Shown: positions 36,483 to 44,987 of the stretch, in pieces
Numbering within the stretch: position 1 is the first letter of the stretch
How the letters are laid out: each line of letters begins with the position of its first letter
Assembly: GCF_003945545.1 (NCBI RefSeq)
Contig: NZ_CP029617.1
Span: 2,491,001-2,555,000, forward strand
Length of the DNA stretch: 64,000 bases
Source: Streptomyces sp. WAC 01529
GTDB taxonomy: Bacteria > Actinomycetota > Actinomycetes > Streptomycetales > Streptomycetaceae
Reading direction: 5' to 3'
Position numbers and translations under genes: made by a program
Notes under the pieces: generated by a model
What the model saw: the letters and a program-made list of their open reading frames with translations, nothing else
Databases searched by the model: none
What the model was told of the DNA's origin: nothing

Positions 36483-37115
36483 ATGCGCAAGAGGACCGGC
36501 AACGCCGTCATAGCGACCGTCACCGCCGTGGCGCTCTGCTCCGGCGCCTGGCTGCTGACCAGCGGCACCGCGTCGCACCCGCCTCCGCAGCCCTCCTCCG
36601 CGCAGGCCGCCCCGACCCGGCCCGGCGCGGCCCGCCCCGACCCCGGCACCGCACCGCTTCCGCCCTCGCCGCCCGACCGGGTGCGGATCCCCGCGATCGG
36701 CGTCGACGCGCCCCTGATGGGCCTCGGCCTGACCCGGCAGGGCAGCCTCGACGTGCCTCCGGCCGGGCGCAAGAACCTCGCGGGCTGGTACGAGGCGGGC
36801 ACCACGCCCGGCGAGCGCGGCACCGCGATCGTGGCGGGCCACGTCGACAACAAGGAGGGCCCCGCCGTCTTCTACGAGCTGGGCGCGCTGCGCAAGGGCC
36901 GCACGATCGAGATCGAGCGCAGGGACGGCAGCGTGGCCGTCTTCACGGTCCACGCGAACGAGGTGTACGACGCGAAGGACTTCCCCGACGAGAAGGTGTA
37001 CGGCGCCGCTCCCCGCCCCGAGCTGCGGGTGATCACCTGCGGCGGTAAGTACTCGGAGCGCACCGGCTACCAGGGCAATGTGGTGGTCTTCGCGCACCTC
37101 ACGGCGGTGCGCTGA
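36483..37115 (+). CDS. Class F sortase
   Basis: A 210-aa sortase. N-terminal signal/anchor (about 8-28), Pro-rich linker, then the catalytic domain: IPAIGVDAPL at its start, AGHVDN with the catalytic His, VITCGG with the catalytic Cys, and ERTGYQGNVVVFA with the Arg. Class F enzymes are the actinobacterial cysteine transpeptidases that attach surface proteins to peptidoglycan. Its natural partner is probably the preceding secreted protein with its KTGVGG tail. Start ATG at 36483 has a GGGGGAC ribosome-like site. Confidence 0.94.
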   Translation: MRKRTGNAVIATVTAVALCSGAWLLTSGTASHPPPQPSSAQAAPTRPGAARPDPGTAPLPPSPPDRVRIPAIGVDAPLMGLGLTRQGSLDVPPAGRKNLAGWYEAGTTPGERGTAIVAGHVDNKEGPAVFYELGALRKGRTIEIERRDGSVAVFTVHANEVYDAKDFPDEKVYGAAPRPELRVITCGGKYSERTGYQGNVVVFAHLTAVR

Positions 37116-37139
37116 CGCTCGCCGAGGGCGCGCCCTCGC

Positions 37140-37922
37140 TCAGGCCACCCACTGCTCGTACGCCATCTTGGCGACGAGTCCGAAGACGGTGACCAGGAGC
37201 ACGACCCGGACGAACCCGCTCCCCTTCTTCAGCGCCGTGTGCGCGCCGAACATGCCGCCCGCGAGGTTGAAGGCGGCCATCAGCGCGGCCAGTTGCCACA
37301 GCACCGCGCCCTGCCAGGCGAACATCGCGAGGGCGCCCGCGTTGGTGCAGCAGTTGACGATCTTGGCGGTGGCCGACGCGGCGACCAGGTCGAGGTGGAG
37401 CACGGCGGTCAGGGCGAGCACGAGGAAGGTGCCCGTGCCGGGCCCGATGAGGCCGTCGTAGAAACCGATGCCGAGACCCGCGAGGCCGATCGCGGCGAGG
37501 ATCCGCTTCGGCGACGCGGGTGCGGCGGAGGGCGCGGTGCCGAAGGCGGGGCGCAGGATCACGAAGGCGCCGACGGCGACGAGCACCACCATGATCACGG
37601 GCTTCAGTACGTCGGTGCTCATCCCGGCCGCGAAGAAGGCGCCGCCCATCGACCCGGCGAGCGCGGCGAGGCCGATGCGGACGGCGGTGGGCACGTCGAC
37701 GGGGGTCTTCCTGGCGTACGTCACCGCCGCGCCCGTGGTCCCGACGATCGCCACGGCCTTGTTGGTGCCGAGGGCGTGCGCGGCCGGGGTGCCGCCGGGC
37801 AGGCCGAGCAGCAGGGCGGGGAGCAGCAGCAGTCCCCCGCCGCCGACCACGGCGTCGATCCAGCCGGCCGCGAGGGCGGCGAGACACAGGACGACGACTG
37901 TGGTCAGGGATATGTCAGGCAT
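37140..37922 (-). CDS. TauE/SafE-family sulfite exporter-like transporter
   Basis: A 260-aa protein with eight hydrophobic helices and the duplicated TauE/SafE pattern: AGWIDAVVGGGGLLLLPALLL in the first half and GIGFYDGLIGPGTGTFLVLAL in the second half. Substrates of the family are sulfite, sulfoacetate or other organic anions. It starts at ATG 37922 (MPDISLTTVV) with no clear ribosome site. It lies downstream of the small protein gene and membrane flavoreductase on the same strand, but whether they share a function is unclear. Confidence 0.93.
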   Translation of the reverse strand: MPDISLTTVVVLCLAALAAGWIDAVVGGGGLLLLPALLLGLPGGTPAAHALGTNKAVAIVGTTGAAVTYARKTPVDVPTAVRIGLAALAGSMGGAFFAAGMSTDVLKPVIMVVLVAVGAFVILRPAFGTAPSAAPASPKRILAAIGLAGLGIGFYDGLIGPGTGTFLVLALTAVLHLDLVAASATAKIVNCCTNAGALAMFAWQGAVLWQLAALMAAFNLAGGMFGAHTALKKGSGFVRVVLLVTVFGLVAKMAYEQWVA

Positions 37923-37953
37923 GATCGCGACCCTATGCCGTTCAGGATGCCGG

Positions 37954-38145
37954 TCAGCGGGCGGCCCGTGGCTCGGGGACGGTGGCCGGGGCGCGGTCGG
38001 GGGCCGGGGGCGCGGCGGGGTCGACGGTGAGGGTCAGGGCGGTGGCGAAGAGCGCGCTCGCTCCGGCGAGGCCCGCGGCGAGCGTGTGGCGGGCCCGGCG
38101 GGTGGGGCCCTGGGCGGGGGCGGGGGGTCTGCGGTGGCGTCCCAT
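37954..38145 (-). CDS. Small hypothetical single-pass protein
   Basis: A possible 63-aa protein beginning MGRHRRPPAPAQ, with one central hydrophobic stretch (AAGLAGASALFATALTLTV) and an Ala/Pro-rich tail. It lies between the TauE-like gene and the membrane flavoreductase. I prefer the ATG at 38145 over the in-frame ATG at 38196. It could be a small membrane subunit of the reductase or a spurious frame; no family is recognised. Confidence 0.4.
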   Translation of the reverse strand: MGRHRRPPAPAQGPTRRARHTLAAGLAGASALFATALTLTVDPAAPPAPDRAPATVPEPRAAR

Positions 38146-38239
38146 GGGACCGGCGTTCTCCAGCTCGAATGGGGGGTCGACGCGAAGGGCGTTCATTGGG
38201 TCGGGGTGCTCAGTCGGCCGGGGCCTTCACCTCGGGCGT

Positions 38240-39676
38240 TCAGAAGGCGAAGTCCTCGGCGTGGATGCGCTGCGCGGGGACGCCCGCGCGCAGGAGGGCG
38301 GCGGTGGCGGCGGCGGACATGCCGGGCGGGCCGCACAGATAGACGTCGTGCTCGGCGAGGTCGGGGACGAGGTCGCGCAGGGCCTGTGGGGAGAGGGGGT
38401 CGAAGGCGGCGCCGGACGCGCCGAGCAGATAGTGCAGCCCGGCTCCCCTGCGGGCGGCGATCGCCTCCAGCTCCTCCCTCAGGACCAGGTGTGCGGCGCT
38501 GGTGGCGCGGTAGAGGAGGGTGAGGTCGCCGGGGCCGCCGGGCAGCGTCTCGAAGAGGGCCCGCATCGGGGTGATGCCGACGCCGCCCGCGAGGAGCAGC
38601 ACCTTGCGCCGGGTGCGCCGGTGGGCGGTGAGCGCGCCGAACGGCCCGGTGGCCAGGACGCGCGTGCCGGGCCGCAGGCGCCGCATCCGCCGGGTGTGGT
38701 CGCCGGCCGCCTTGACGGTGATGCGCATGGTGTCGTCGCGTACCGGCGCGGAGAGGGAGAAGGGCAGCGCGGTGCGCCAGAGCCTGCGCCCGAGGAACCG
38801 CCAGCGGAAGAACTGGCCCGGTTCGGCGCGCAGTTGGTCGAGCCCGATGCCCTGCACGACGACGGAGACGACGCCGGGTCCTTCGTCGCGGACCTCGATG
38901 ACGCGCAGGCTGTGCCGCAGGGCTTGCCGTACGGGGACGACGAGGCGGTACCAGAGGAGCAGGACGGCGACGGTGGCGTGCGCGAGGGCCCACAGCCAGC
39001 CGGTGAGGAGGCTGCCCGCGATGTCCGGTCCGGCGAGCTGGTGGGCGAAGGCGAGGGCGGCGCCGAGGTAGGTGAGCAGGTGGGCGGCGCGCCAGGTCTC
39101 GTGGGCGAGGCGGCGGCGCACGGCGCGGGCGGAGGTGACGCCGACGGCGGCGAGCAGCGCGGTGCCGACGGTGGCGGCGGCGAGGCCGGGGTAGCCGAGG
39201 AGGTCGAGGGCGGCGCGCGGGAGGCCGGTGCCGGTGTGCGCGGCGTATCCGCAGAGGGCGAGCAGGGCGTGGGCGGCGCAGAGGCTGAGCACGTACCGCC
39301 CGCCGAGGGCGTGCAGCCGGGCGAGCCGGTCGGCGCCGACGCCGTGCTCGATGGCCGGTACGCGGGCCATCAGCACCAGCATGACAAGCACCCCGTACCC
39401 GGCGAGCAGCCCCGTGAGGTGCGCCCCACCGGCGAAAACACCGGCGACCCTGAGGTCCGCCCGCACCTGCGCACCCCACATCCCGCCCACGGCGAGCGCC
39501 CCGGCGAGGATCGCGGAGCGGAGGGCGGGGGGTGAGACGCGTGGCGTCGCGTACGCCCTCGGGGGCTTCCTGGGCCTCGGCGGGATCCGCGCCTCGGGTA
39601 CCGGGTTCGTCTGGCGCAGGTACGCGGACAGTGCGGGGTGAGTGTCGGGTCGGGGGTCGGCTGCCTGTGTGGTCAC
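38240..39676 (-). CDS. Membrane ferric-reductase-like/FAD/NAD oxidoreductase
   Basis: A 478-aa protein. Six hydrophobic helices (about residues 50-245) carry His residues (HALGG, HALLALCGY, HETWRAAHLL, HQLAGPD) that would bind hemes as in ferric-reductase-like domains. The C-terminus is a ferredoxin-NADP reductase module: RWRFL/PFSLSAP for FAD, GGVGITPM for NAD ribose and YLCGPPGM. The protein moves electrons from NAD(P)H across or into the membrane, perhaps for iron reduction. GTG at 39676 has no ribosome site, suggesting a leaderless mRNA. It is divergent from the nitrite operon. Confidence 0.88.
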   Translation of the reverse strand: MTTQAADPRPDTHPALSAYLRQTNPVPEARIPPRPRKPPRAYATPRVSPPALRSAILAGALAVGGMWGAQVRADLRVAGVFAGGAHLTGLLAGYGVLVMLVLMARVPAIEHGVGADRLARLHALGGRYVLSLCAAHALLALCGYAAHTGTGLPRAALDLLGYPGLAAATVGTALLAAVGVTSARAVRRRLAHETWRAAHLLTYLGAALAFAHQLAGPDIAGSLLTGWLWALAHATVAVLLLWYRLVVPVRQALRHSLRVIEVRDEGPGVVSVVVQGIGLDQLRAEPGQFFRWRFLGRRLWRTALPFSLSAPVRDDTMRITVKAAGDHTRRMRRLRPGTRVLATGPFGALTAHRRTRRKVLLLAGGVGITPMRALFETLPGGPGDLTLLYRATSAAHLVLREELEAIAARRGAGLHYLLGASGAAFDPLSPQALRDLVPDLAEHDVYLCGPPGMSAAATAALLRAGVPAQRIHAEDFAF

Positions 39677-39807
39677 GGCGGCACACTAGGCGCGGGCGCC
39701 ACCGGAAAAGGGCTGGTCAGCGCGGTACCGCCAATCCTTAAGGCGCCCTTGAGGACCCCCTCAAGAGGCGTTAAGCAAACGACTCCTCCCACCCACCCGC
39801 CCCCCCC

Positions 39808-39914
39808 ACGGCAAGAACTCGGCGCGGGGCAAACACCCCACCCCTACGGGAAGGACTCGGCGCCGGGCAAACACCCCACCCCTACGGCAAGGACTCGGCG
39901 CGGGGTGAACGGGT
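39808..39914. repeat. 38-bp tandem repeat, about 2.8 copies
   Basis: Units start at 39808, 39846 and 39884, each beginning ACGGcAAGgACTCGGCGC and ending CACCCCACCCCT, with one or two differences per unit. They lie in the 375-bp gap between the flavoreductase and nitrite operons. No unique spacers separate the units, so this is not a CRISPR array. Confidence 0.9.
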
Positions 39915-39990
39915 GGGTGGGTGGGAGAGCGCCCGCCGCGAAGCAGGCGGAAAACCCTCACAGCACCCCCCAGCGGAAGCTGAGCGCACC

Positions 39991-40028
39991 GTTCCCCCAG
40001 AGAAACAACCCGGCCCCGACAGGGAAAC
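39991..40028 (+). promoter_or_regulatory. Putative GlnR box before the nitrite operon
   Basis: GTTCC-6 nt-GAAAC-6 nt-GCCCC-6 nt-GAAAC, 24 nt before the first start codon. The spacing of four 5-mers matches the GlnR consensus gTnAc-n6-GaAAc twice; both GAAAC half-sites are exact, the first GTnAC site has one mismatch and the second is weak. GlnR is the actinobacterial nitrogen regulator and controls nir genes in S. coelicolor. Confidence 0.6.
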
Positions 40029-40051
40029 ACCCACCCCGCAGGCTGCGGAAC

Positions 40052-41362
40052 ATGACATCCACGGCAGTGGTGATCGGCGCGGGCCTGGCCGGCGCCCACG
40101 TAACACAGCGCCTGGCCGCAGAGGCCATCGACACCGTACTCATCGGCGAAGAGGACCACGCCCCCTACAACCGCGTCCTCCTCGCCGAGGTCCTCGCGGG
40201 CCGCTACGGCGCGGACGTGATCACCCTGCCCACCCCCAAGGCCGGCACCACCCTCCGCACCCGCGCCGTCCGCGTCGACCGCGCGGACCGCCTGGTGCAC
40301 TGCGAGGACGGCACCGTCGTCCCGTACGGCACCCTGATCCTCGCGACCGGCTCCAACCCCGTCCTGCCGCCCCTGCGCGGCCTCTTCGCCCCCGGCGCCC
40401 GCGAACTCCCCCGGGGCGTGCACGCCTTCCGGACGATGGACGACTGCCTGGCCCTGGACAAGGCCGTGGCCCCCGGCACCCGTGTCGTCGTCATCGGCGG
40501 CGGCCTCCTCGGCGTATCGGCGGCCCGCGCCCTGGCCCAGCGGGGCGCGCAGGTCGTCCTGACGCAGCAGGCCGAGCGGCTCATGGAGCGCCAGCTCGAC
40601 CCGGCCTCCTCGGAGCTGGTGCGGGCGCACCTGACGGGCCTCGGCGTGGAGGTGCACACGGAGTGCCGGGTGCGCGGTGTCGGCGTCACGGACGGCGCCG
40701 TACGCCACGTGGAGCTGGCCGACGGCTACGAACTGGAGACCGAGCTGACCGTCCTCGCCTGCGGGGTACGCCCCCGCACGGGACTCGCGCTGGCCGCCGG
40801 ACTCGACGTACGCAAGGGCATCGTCGTCGACGACCTGCTGCGCACGTCCGACCCGCACATCAGGGCGATCGGCGACTGCGCGGAGCACGCGGGCCGCGTC
40901 TACGGCCTGGCGACCCCGGCGCTCGAACAGGCCGACGCGCTCGCCGCCGCCCTGACCGACAAGAGCACCGACAAGAACAGCAGCGGAAGCACAGACGGAG
41001 GCACCGGCGCAGGCAGAAGCCCCGCCCCCTACACCGGCAGCCGCATGCTCACCCGCCTCACCCTCGCGGGCCCCGGCCCGCTGGACCTCGCCGCGTTCGG
41101 CGACCCCGAGCCGCGCCCCGACGACGACGTCATCCAGCTCGCCGACGCCACCCGCGGCACCTACCGCAAGGTCGTCGTCCGCGGCGACCGCCTGGTCGGC
41201 GGCGTCCTGCTCGGCGACCTCGCCTCGGTGGGCGCGCTGGCCCGCGCCTGGGAGGCCGACGACCCGCTGCCCGACGACGACAGCCCCCTGCTCCACCTGC
41301 TCACCCATCCCCAAGCTCTCGACCTCGCTCGAGCAGGGCAGACCCCGACCGGAGGCCGCTGA
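40052..41362 (+). CDS. NAD(P)/FAD oxidoreductase, NirB N-domain-like
   Basis: A 436-aa flavoprotein resembling the FAD/NAD half of NirB. GAGLAG binds FAD near the start, NRVLLAEVLAG fits the NirB/NasB N-domain, GGGLLG binds NAD, and GDCAEH is the second FAD motif. A low-complexity Ser/Thr/Gly/Lys insertion near residues 305-325 interrupts the C-terminal part. It is separated by one base from nirB and so is probably a second electron-input flavoprotein for nitrite (or nitrate) reduction. The start is set by a preceding GCGG/ATG context and the GlnR-like box. Confidence 0.88.
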   Translation: MTSTAVVIGAGLAGAHVTQRLAAEAIDTVLIGEEDHAPYNRVLLAEVLAGRYGADVITLPTPKAGTTLRTRAVRVDRADRLVHCEDGTVVPYGTLILATGSNPVLPPLRGLFAPGARELPRGVHAFRTMDDCLALDKAVAPGTRVVVIGGGLLGVSAARALAQRGAQVVLTQQAERLMERQLDPASSELVRAHLTGLGVEVHTECRVRGVGVTDGAVRHVELADGYELETELTVLACGVRPRTGLALAAGLDVRKGIVVDDLLRTSDPHIRAIGDCAEHAGRVYGLATPALEQADALAAALTDKSTDKNSSGSTDGGTGAGRSPAPYTGSRMLTRLTLAGPGPLDLAAFGDPEPRPDDDVIQLADATRGTYRKVVVRGDRLVGGVLLGDLASVGALARAWEADDPLPDDDSPLLHLLTHPQALDLARAGQTPTGGR

Positions 41363-41363
41363 C

Positions 41364-43937
41364 ATGCCGACCCCCCAGCCGAACCCCGCACAGACCCCGC
41401 CCCGCCCCACCCTCGTGCTCGTCGGCCACGGCATGGTCGGCCAGCGCTTCCTGGAGGCCGCCGTCGAGCGCGGACTCGCGGCGAGCCACCGGATCGTGGT
41501 GCTCTGCGAGGAGCCGCGCCCCGCCTACGACCGGGTGCAGTTGACCTCGTACTTCTCGGGCCGCACGCCCGACGAACTCTCCCTCACCGACCGGGACTTC
41601 CTCGACGCGCACGGCATCGAGCTGTACGTCGACGAGCCCGCCGAGAGCTTCGACCGCGAGGCGCGGACGGTCACGGCCCGCTCCGGGCGGGTCTTCCCGT
41701 ACGACACGCTCGTGCTCGCCACCGGCTCCTACCCCTTCGTGCCGCCCGTGCCGGGCAAGGACGCGACGGGCTGCTTCGTGTACCGCACCATCGAGGACCT
41801 GCTGGCCATCGAGGAGTACGCGAAGAAGCACGCCACGACCGGCGCCGTGGTCGGCGGCGGCCTCCTCGGCCTGGAGGCGGCGGGCGCGCTGCGCGGGCTC
41901 GGGCTCGCCACGCACGTCGTGGAGTTCGCGCCGCGCCTGATGCCCGTGCAGGTCGACGAGGGCGGCGGCGCGGCCCTGCTCCGGACCATCACCGGCATGG
42001 GTCTGACCGTGCACACGGGCACCGGCACGCAGGAGATCGTGACGGGCGAGGACGGTTCGGTCAGCGGTATGAAGCTGTCCGACGGCAGTGAACTCGCCAC
42101 GGACCTGGTGGTGTTCTCCGCCGGTGTCCGCCCGCGCGACCAGCTCGCCCGCGAGCACGGTCTGGCGGTCGGCGAGCGCGGCGGCATCACCGTCGACGCG
42201 CAGTGCCGCACCAGCGACCCGGACGTGTACGCGATCGGCGAGTGCGCGCAGGCCGTGGACGGCCGCGTATACGGCCTGGTCGCGCCCGGTTACGAGATGG
42301 CGCAGACGGCGGCCGCCGCCATCGCCGCCGACCGGGAGGCGAGCTTCACCGGCGCCGACCTGTCGACCAAGCTGAAGCTCCTCGGCGTCGACGTGGCGTC
42401 CTTCGGTGACGCGCACGGCACGGCTGAGGGCTGCCTGAACGTCGTCTACTCCGACTCGCGCTCGGGCACGTACAAGAAGCTGGTGATGGGCGCGGGCGGC
42501 GAGCTGCTCGGCGGCGTCCTCGTCGGCGACGCGGACGCGTACGGCCTGCTGCGCCCGCTCACCGGGACCGTGCCGCCGGTGCCCGCCGAGCAGTTGGTGC
42601 TCCCCGCGGGCGCGGGCGCGCCCGTCGCGCTCGGCCCGGAGTCGCTGCCGGGATCGGCGGTGATCTGCAGCTGCCACAACGTCACCAAGGACGCCATCCA
42701 GGCCTGCGCCACGCTGCCCGAGGTGAAGAAGTGCACCAAGGCCGGTACGGGCTGTGGCAGTTGCGTGAAGGTAATCGGGCAGCTGCTTCCGCACTCCGGC
42801 GGCAAGGGGCTGTGCGGCTGCTTCGCCCAGACCCGCCAGGAGCTGTACGAGATCGTGCGCGCCCTGCGGGTCACGTCGTTCCGCGCGCTTCTCGACGGGC
42901 ACGGCCGTGAGGCGGCGCGCGGCGGCGAGGGCTGCGAGGTGTGCAAGCCGACCGTCGGTTCGATCATCGCCTCGCTCGCCCCGACTATCGGCGCCGAGGG
43001 GTATGTCCTCGACGGCGAGCAGGCGGCGCTCCAGGACACCAACGACCACTTCCTCGCCAACCTCCAGAGGAACGGCTCGTACTCGGTGGTCCCCCGCATC
43101 CCCGGCGGCGAGATCACCCCCGAGAAGCTCATCGTCATCGGCGAGGTGGCACGGGACTTCGGCCTCTATACGAAGATCACCGGCGGCCAGCGCATCGACC
43201 TCTTCGGAGCGCGGGTCGACCAACTGCCCCGGATCTGGCAGCGGTTGGTGGAGGCGGGCTTCGAGTCGGGGCACGCGTACGGCAAGGCGCTGCGCACGGT
43301 GAAGTCCTGCGTCGGCCAGACCTGGTGCCGCTACGGCGTGCAGGACTCCGTGCGCATGGCCATCGACCTGGAGCTGCGCTACCGCGGCCTGCGCGCCCCG
43401 CACAAGCTGAAGTCGGCGGTCTCCGGCTGCGCCCGCGAGTGCGCCGAGGCCCAGTCGAAGGACTTCGGCGTGATCGCCACGGCGAGCGGCTGGAACCTGT
43501 ACGTGGGCGGCAACGGCGGCGCCACCCCGCGCCACGCCGACCTGCTCGCGCAGGACCTGGACGACGCCGGGCTGATCCGTCTCATCGACCGGTTCCTGAT
43601 GTTCTACATCCGCACCGCCGACCGCCTGGAGCGCACCGCCGCCTGGCTGGAGCGGATCGACGGCGGCCTCGACCACGTGCGCGACGTGGTCGTCCACGAC
43701 TCGCTGGGCATCTGCGCCGAGCTGGAGGCGCTGATGGCCGACCACGTCACGCACTACCGCGACGAGTGGGCCGAGACCCTCGACGACCCCGACCGCCTCG
43801 CCCGCTTCGTGTCCTTCGTGAACGCGCCGGGCGTGCCGGACCCGACGGTCGGCTTCGTCCCGGAGCGCGACCAGATCAAGCCGGACCTGCCCCTGCTCTC
43901 CCTCAGCCCCCGGCCCCTGGAAGGAGCCTCCCGATGA
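41364..43937 (+). CDS. nirB: Nitrite reductase large subunit (NADH, siroheme)
   Basis: An 857-aa NirB that reduces nitrite to ammonium. FAD/NAD N-half (VGHGMVG, GGGLLGLEAAGAL), then two BFD-type [2Fe-2S] regions: CSCHNVTKDAI ... KCTKAGTGCGSC, and GCEVCKPTVG. The sulfite/nitrite reductase ferredoxin domain and the siroheme-[4Fe-4S] cysteines follow: KSCVGQTWCR and SGCARECAEAQ. All residues of a complete enzyme are seen. It follows the flavoprotein by one base and overlaps nirD by 4 nt (ATGA), forming a three-gene operon. Confidence 0.97.
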   Translation: MPTPQPNPAQTPPRPTLVLVGHGMVGQRFLEAAVERGLAASHRIVVLCEEPRPAYDRVQLTSYFSGRTPDELSLTDRDFLDAHGIELYVDEPAESFDREARTVTARSGRVFPYDTLVLATGSYPFVPPVPGKDATGCFVYRTIEDLLAIEEYAKKHATTGAVVGGGLLGLEAAGALRGLGLATHVVEFAPRLMPVQVDEGGGAALLRTITGMGLTVHTGTGTQEIVTGEDGSVSGMKLSDGSELATDLVVFSAGVRPRDQLAREHGLAVGERGGITVDAQCRTSDPDVYAIGECAQAVDGRVYGLVAPGYEMAQTAAAAIAADREASFTGADLSTKLKLLGVDVASFGDAHGTAEGCLNVVYSDSRSGTYKKLVMGAGGELLGGVLVGDADAYGLLRPLTGTVPPVPAEQLVLPAGAGAPVALGPESLPGSAVICSCHNVTKDAIQACATLPEVKKCTKAGTGCGSCVKVIGQLLPHSGGKGLCGCFAQTRQELYEIVRALRVTSFRALLDGHGREAARGGEGCEVCKPTVGSIIASLAPTIGAEGYVLDGEQAALQDTNDHFLANLQRNGSYSVVPRIPGGEITPEKLIVIGEVARDFGLYTKITGGQRIDLFGARVDQLPRIWQRLVEAGFESGHAYGKALRTVKSCVGQTWCRYGVQDSVRMAIDLELRYRGLRAPHKLKSAVSGCARECAEAQSKDFGVIATASGWNLYVGGNGGATPRHADLLAQDLDDAGLIRLIDRFLMFYIRTADRLERTAAWLERIDGGLDHVRDVVVHDSLGICAELEALMADHVTHYRDEWAETLDDPDRLARFVSFVNAPGVPDPTVGFVPERDQIKPDLPLLSLSPRPLEGASR

Positions 43938-44272
43938 GCACCGCCCCCACACGTGTCCAACTGCGCCTGGCGAACGACTGGTTCGAGGTCTGCGACCGCG
44001 CCAGGCTGACCCCGGGCCGTGGCCTCGCGGCCCTGCTGCCCGACGGCAGCCAGGCCGCGCTCTTCCTCGACCGCGAGGGCCGCGCGTACGCGATCGACAA
44101 CCGCGATCCGTTCACGGGCGCCGCGGTGCTCTCCCGCGGCCTGCTGGGCTCGCAGGACGGCCGGCCGTTCGTCGCCTCGCCGCTCCTCAAGCAGCGGTTC
44201 GACCTGGAGACGGGGCGGTGCCTGGACGACGACGAGGTGACGGTGGCGGTGCATTCCGTGCGCATTGCTTGA
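43934..44272 (+). CDS. nirD: Nitrite reductase small subunit
   Basis: A 112-aa Rieske-fold NirD. ANDWFEVCDRARLTPGRG and FLDREGRAYAIDNRDPF match NirD; the iron-sulfur ligands of true Rieske proteins are missing, as usual for NirD. ATG at 43934 overlaps the nirB stop, so the subunits are co-translated. The stop codon lies inside the first TetR operator, linking the end of this operon with the promoter of the next gene. Confidence 0.94.
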   Translation: MSTAPTRVQLRLANDWFEVCDRARLTPGRGLAALLPDGSQAALFLDREGRAYAIDNRDPFTGAAVLSRGLLGSQDGRPFVASPLLKQRFDLETGRCLDDDEVTVAVHSVRIA

Positions 44273-44309
44273 CCGATCGTTCCAGAAATACCTTGACCGG
44301 TCGTTCCAG
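44269..44309. promoter_or_regulatory. Two TetR-type operators in tandem upstream of tetR
   Basis: TTGACCGATCGTTCCAG at 44269-44285 and TTGACCGGTCGTTCCAG at 44293-44309, 24 bp start to start. Each contains an interrupted palindrome around CCGATCGK. A third copy precedes the SDR gene, so all three are probably bound by the product of the intervening gene. Confidence 0.82.
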
Positions 44310-44329
44310 AAAGACATAGCGTCCCCCTC

Positions 44330-44914
44330 GTGGCCAGGACCAAGGAATTCGACCCGGACGCCGCCTTGCAGTCAGCCCTGGAGCTGTTCTGGCGGCGTGG
44401 CTACGAGGCGACGTCGATGGCGGACCTCGTCGAGACGCTCGGCATCGGGCGCGCCAGCATCTACGCGACCTTCGGCAACAAGCACGAGCTGTACCTGAAG
44501 GCCCTGGAGCGGTACGGCGAGCAGCAGAAGCCCCTGCTGCTCGCCGAGTTGGCACAGCCCGGACCGGCGCTGCCCGCCGTCCGCGCGGCGGTGCGGCGCT
44601 TCGGCGCCGAGGCCACGGCCCATGAGCGCCGCCTGACCGGGTGCTTCGTCACCAATACGGCGGCCGAGCTGGCCCCCCACGACGAGGCGGCCGCCCGCGG
44701 CGTCGAGCGCAGCTGGGAGCAGGTCGAGACCCTGCTGCACTCCGCGCTCGTGCGCGCCCAGGCCCAGGGCGAACTGCCCGAGGACCGCGATCCGCTGACG
44801 CTCGCGCGCATGCTGCTCGTCCTGATGCAGGGCCTGCGCGTCGTCGGCAAGGCGTCCACGGATCCGGCGCGGGTGCGGGACGCGGTCGAGCAGGCGCTGA
44901 CCCTCCTGGACTGA
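44330..44914 (+). CDS. TetR-family transcriptional regulator
   Basis: A 194-aa TetR regulator. The N-terminal helix-turn-helix is ALELFWRRGYEATSMADL...GIGRASIYATFGNKHELY; the ligand domain contains RRLTGCFVTNTAAEL, a known signature of regulators near oxidoreductases. GTG at 44330 lies just past tandem operators, so autorepression is likely. The SDR gene 73 nt downstream carries the same operator. The inducing ligand is unknown. Confidence 0.93.
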   Translation: MARTKEFDPDAALQSALELFWRRGYEATSMADLVETLGIGRASIYATFGNKHELYLKALERYGEQQKPLLLAELAQPGPALPAVRAAVRRFGAEATAHERRLTGCFVTNTAAELAPHDEAAARGVERSWEQVETLLHSALVRAQAQGELPEDRDPLTLARMLLVLMQGLRVVGKASTDPARVRDAVEQALTLLD

Positions 44915-44955
44915 CTGACACCCTTCCACCCTGGTTCATTTCCGCTGCCCAAATA

Positions 44956-44972
44956 CTGGACCGATCGGTCAA
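44956..44972 (-). promoter_or_regulatory. Third TetR operator, before the SDR gene
   Basis: Read on the minus strand: TTGACCGATCGGTCCAG, identical to the first upstream operator except one base, in inverted orientation. It sits 15 nt before the SDR start codon, where bound repressor would block transcription. Confidence 0.82.
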
Positions 44973-44987
44973 GAAAAGAGTTCCGTC

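Noticed and set aside
39808..39914. Possible CRISPR array
   Set aside because: Units abut directly with no unique spacers and there are no cas genes.
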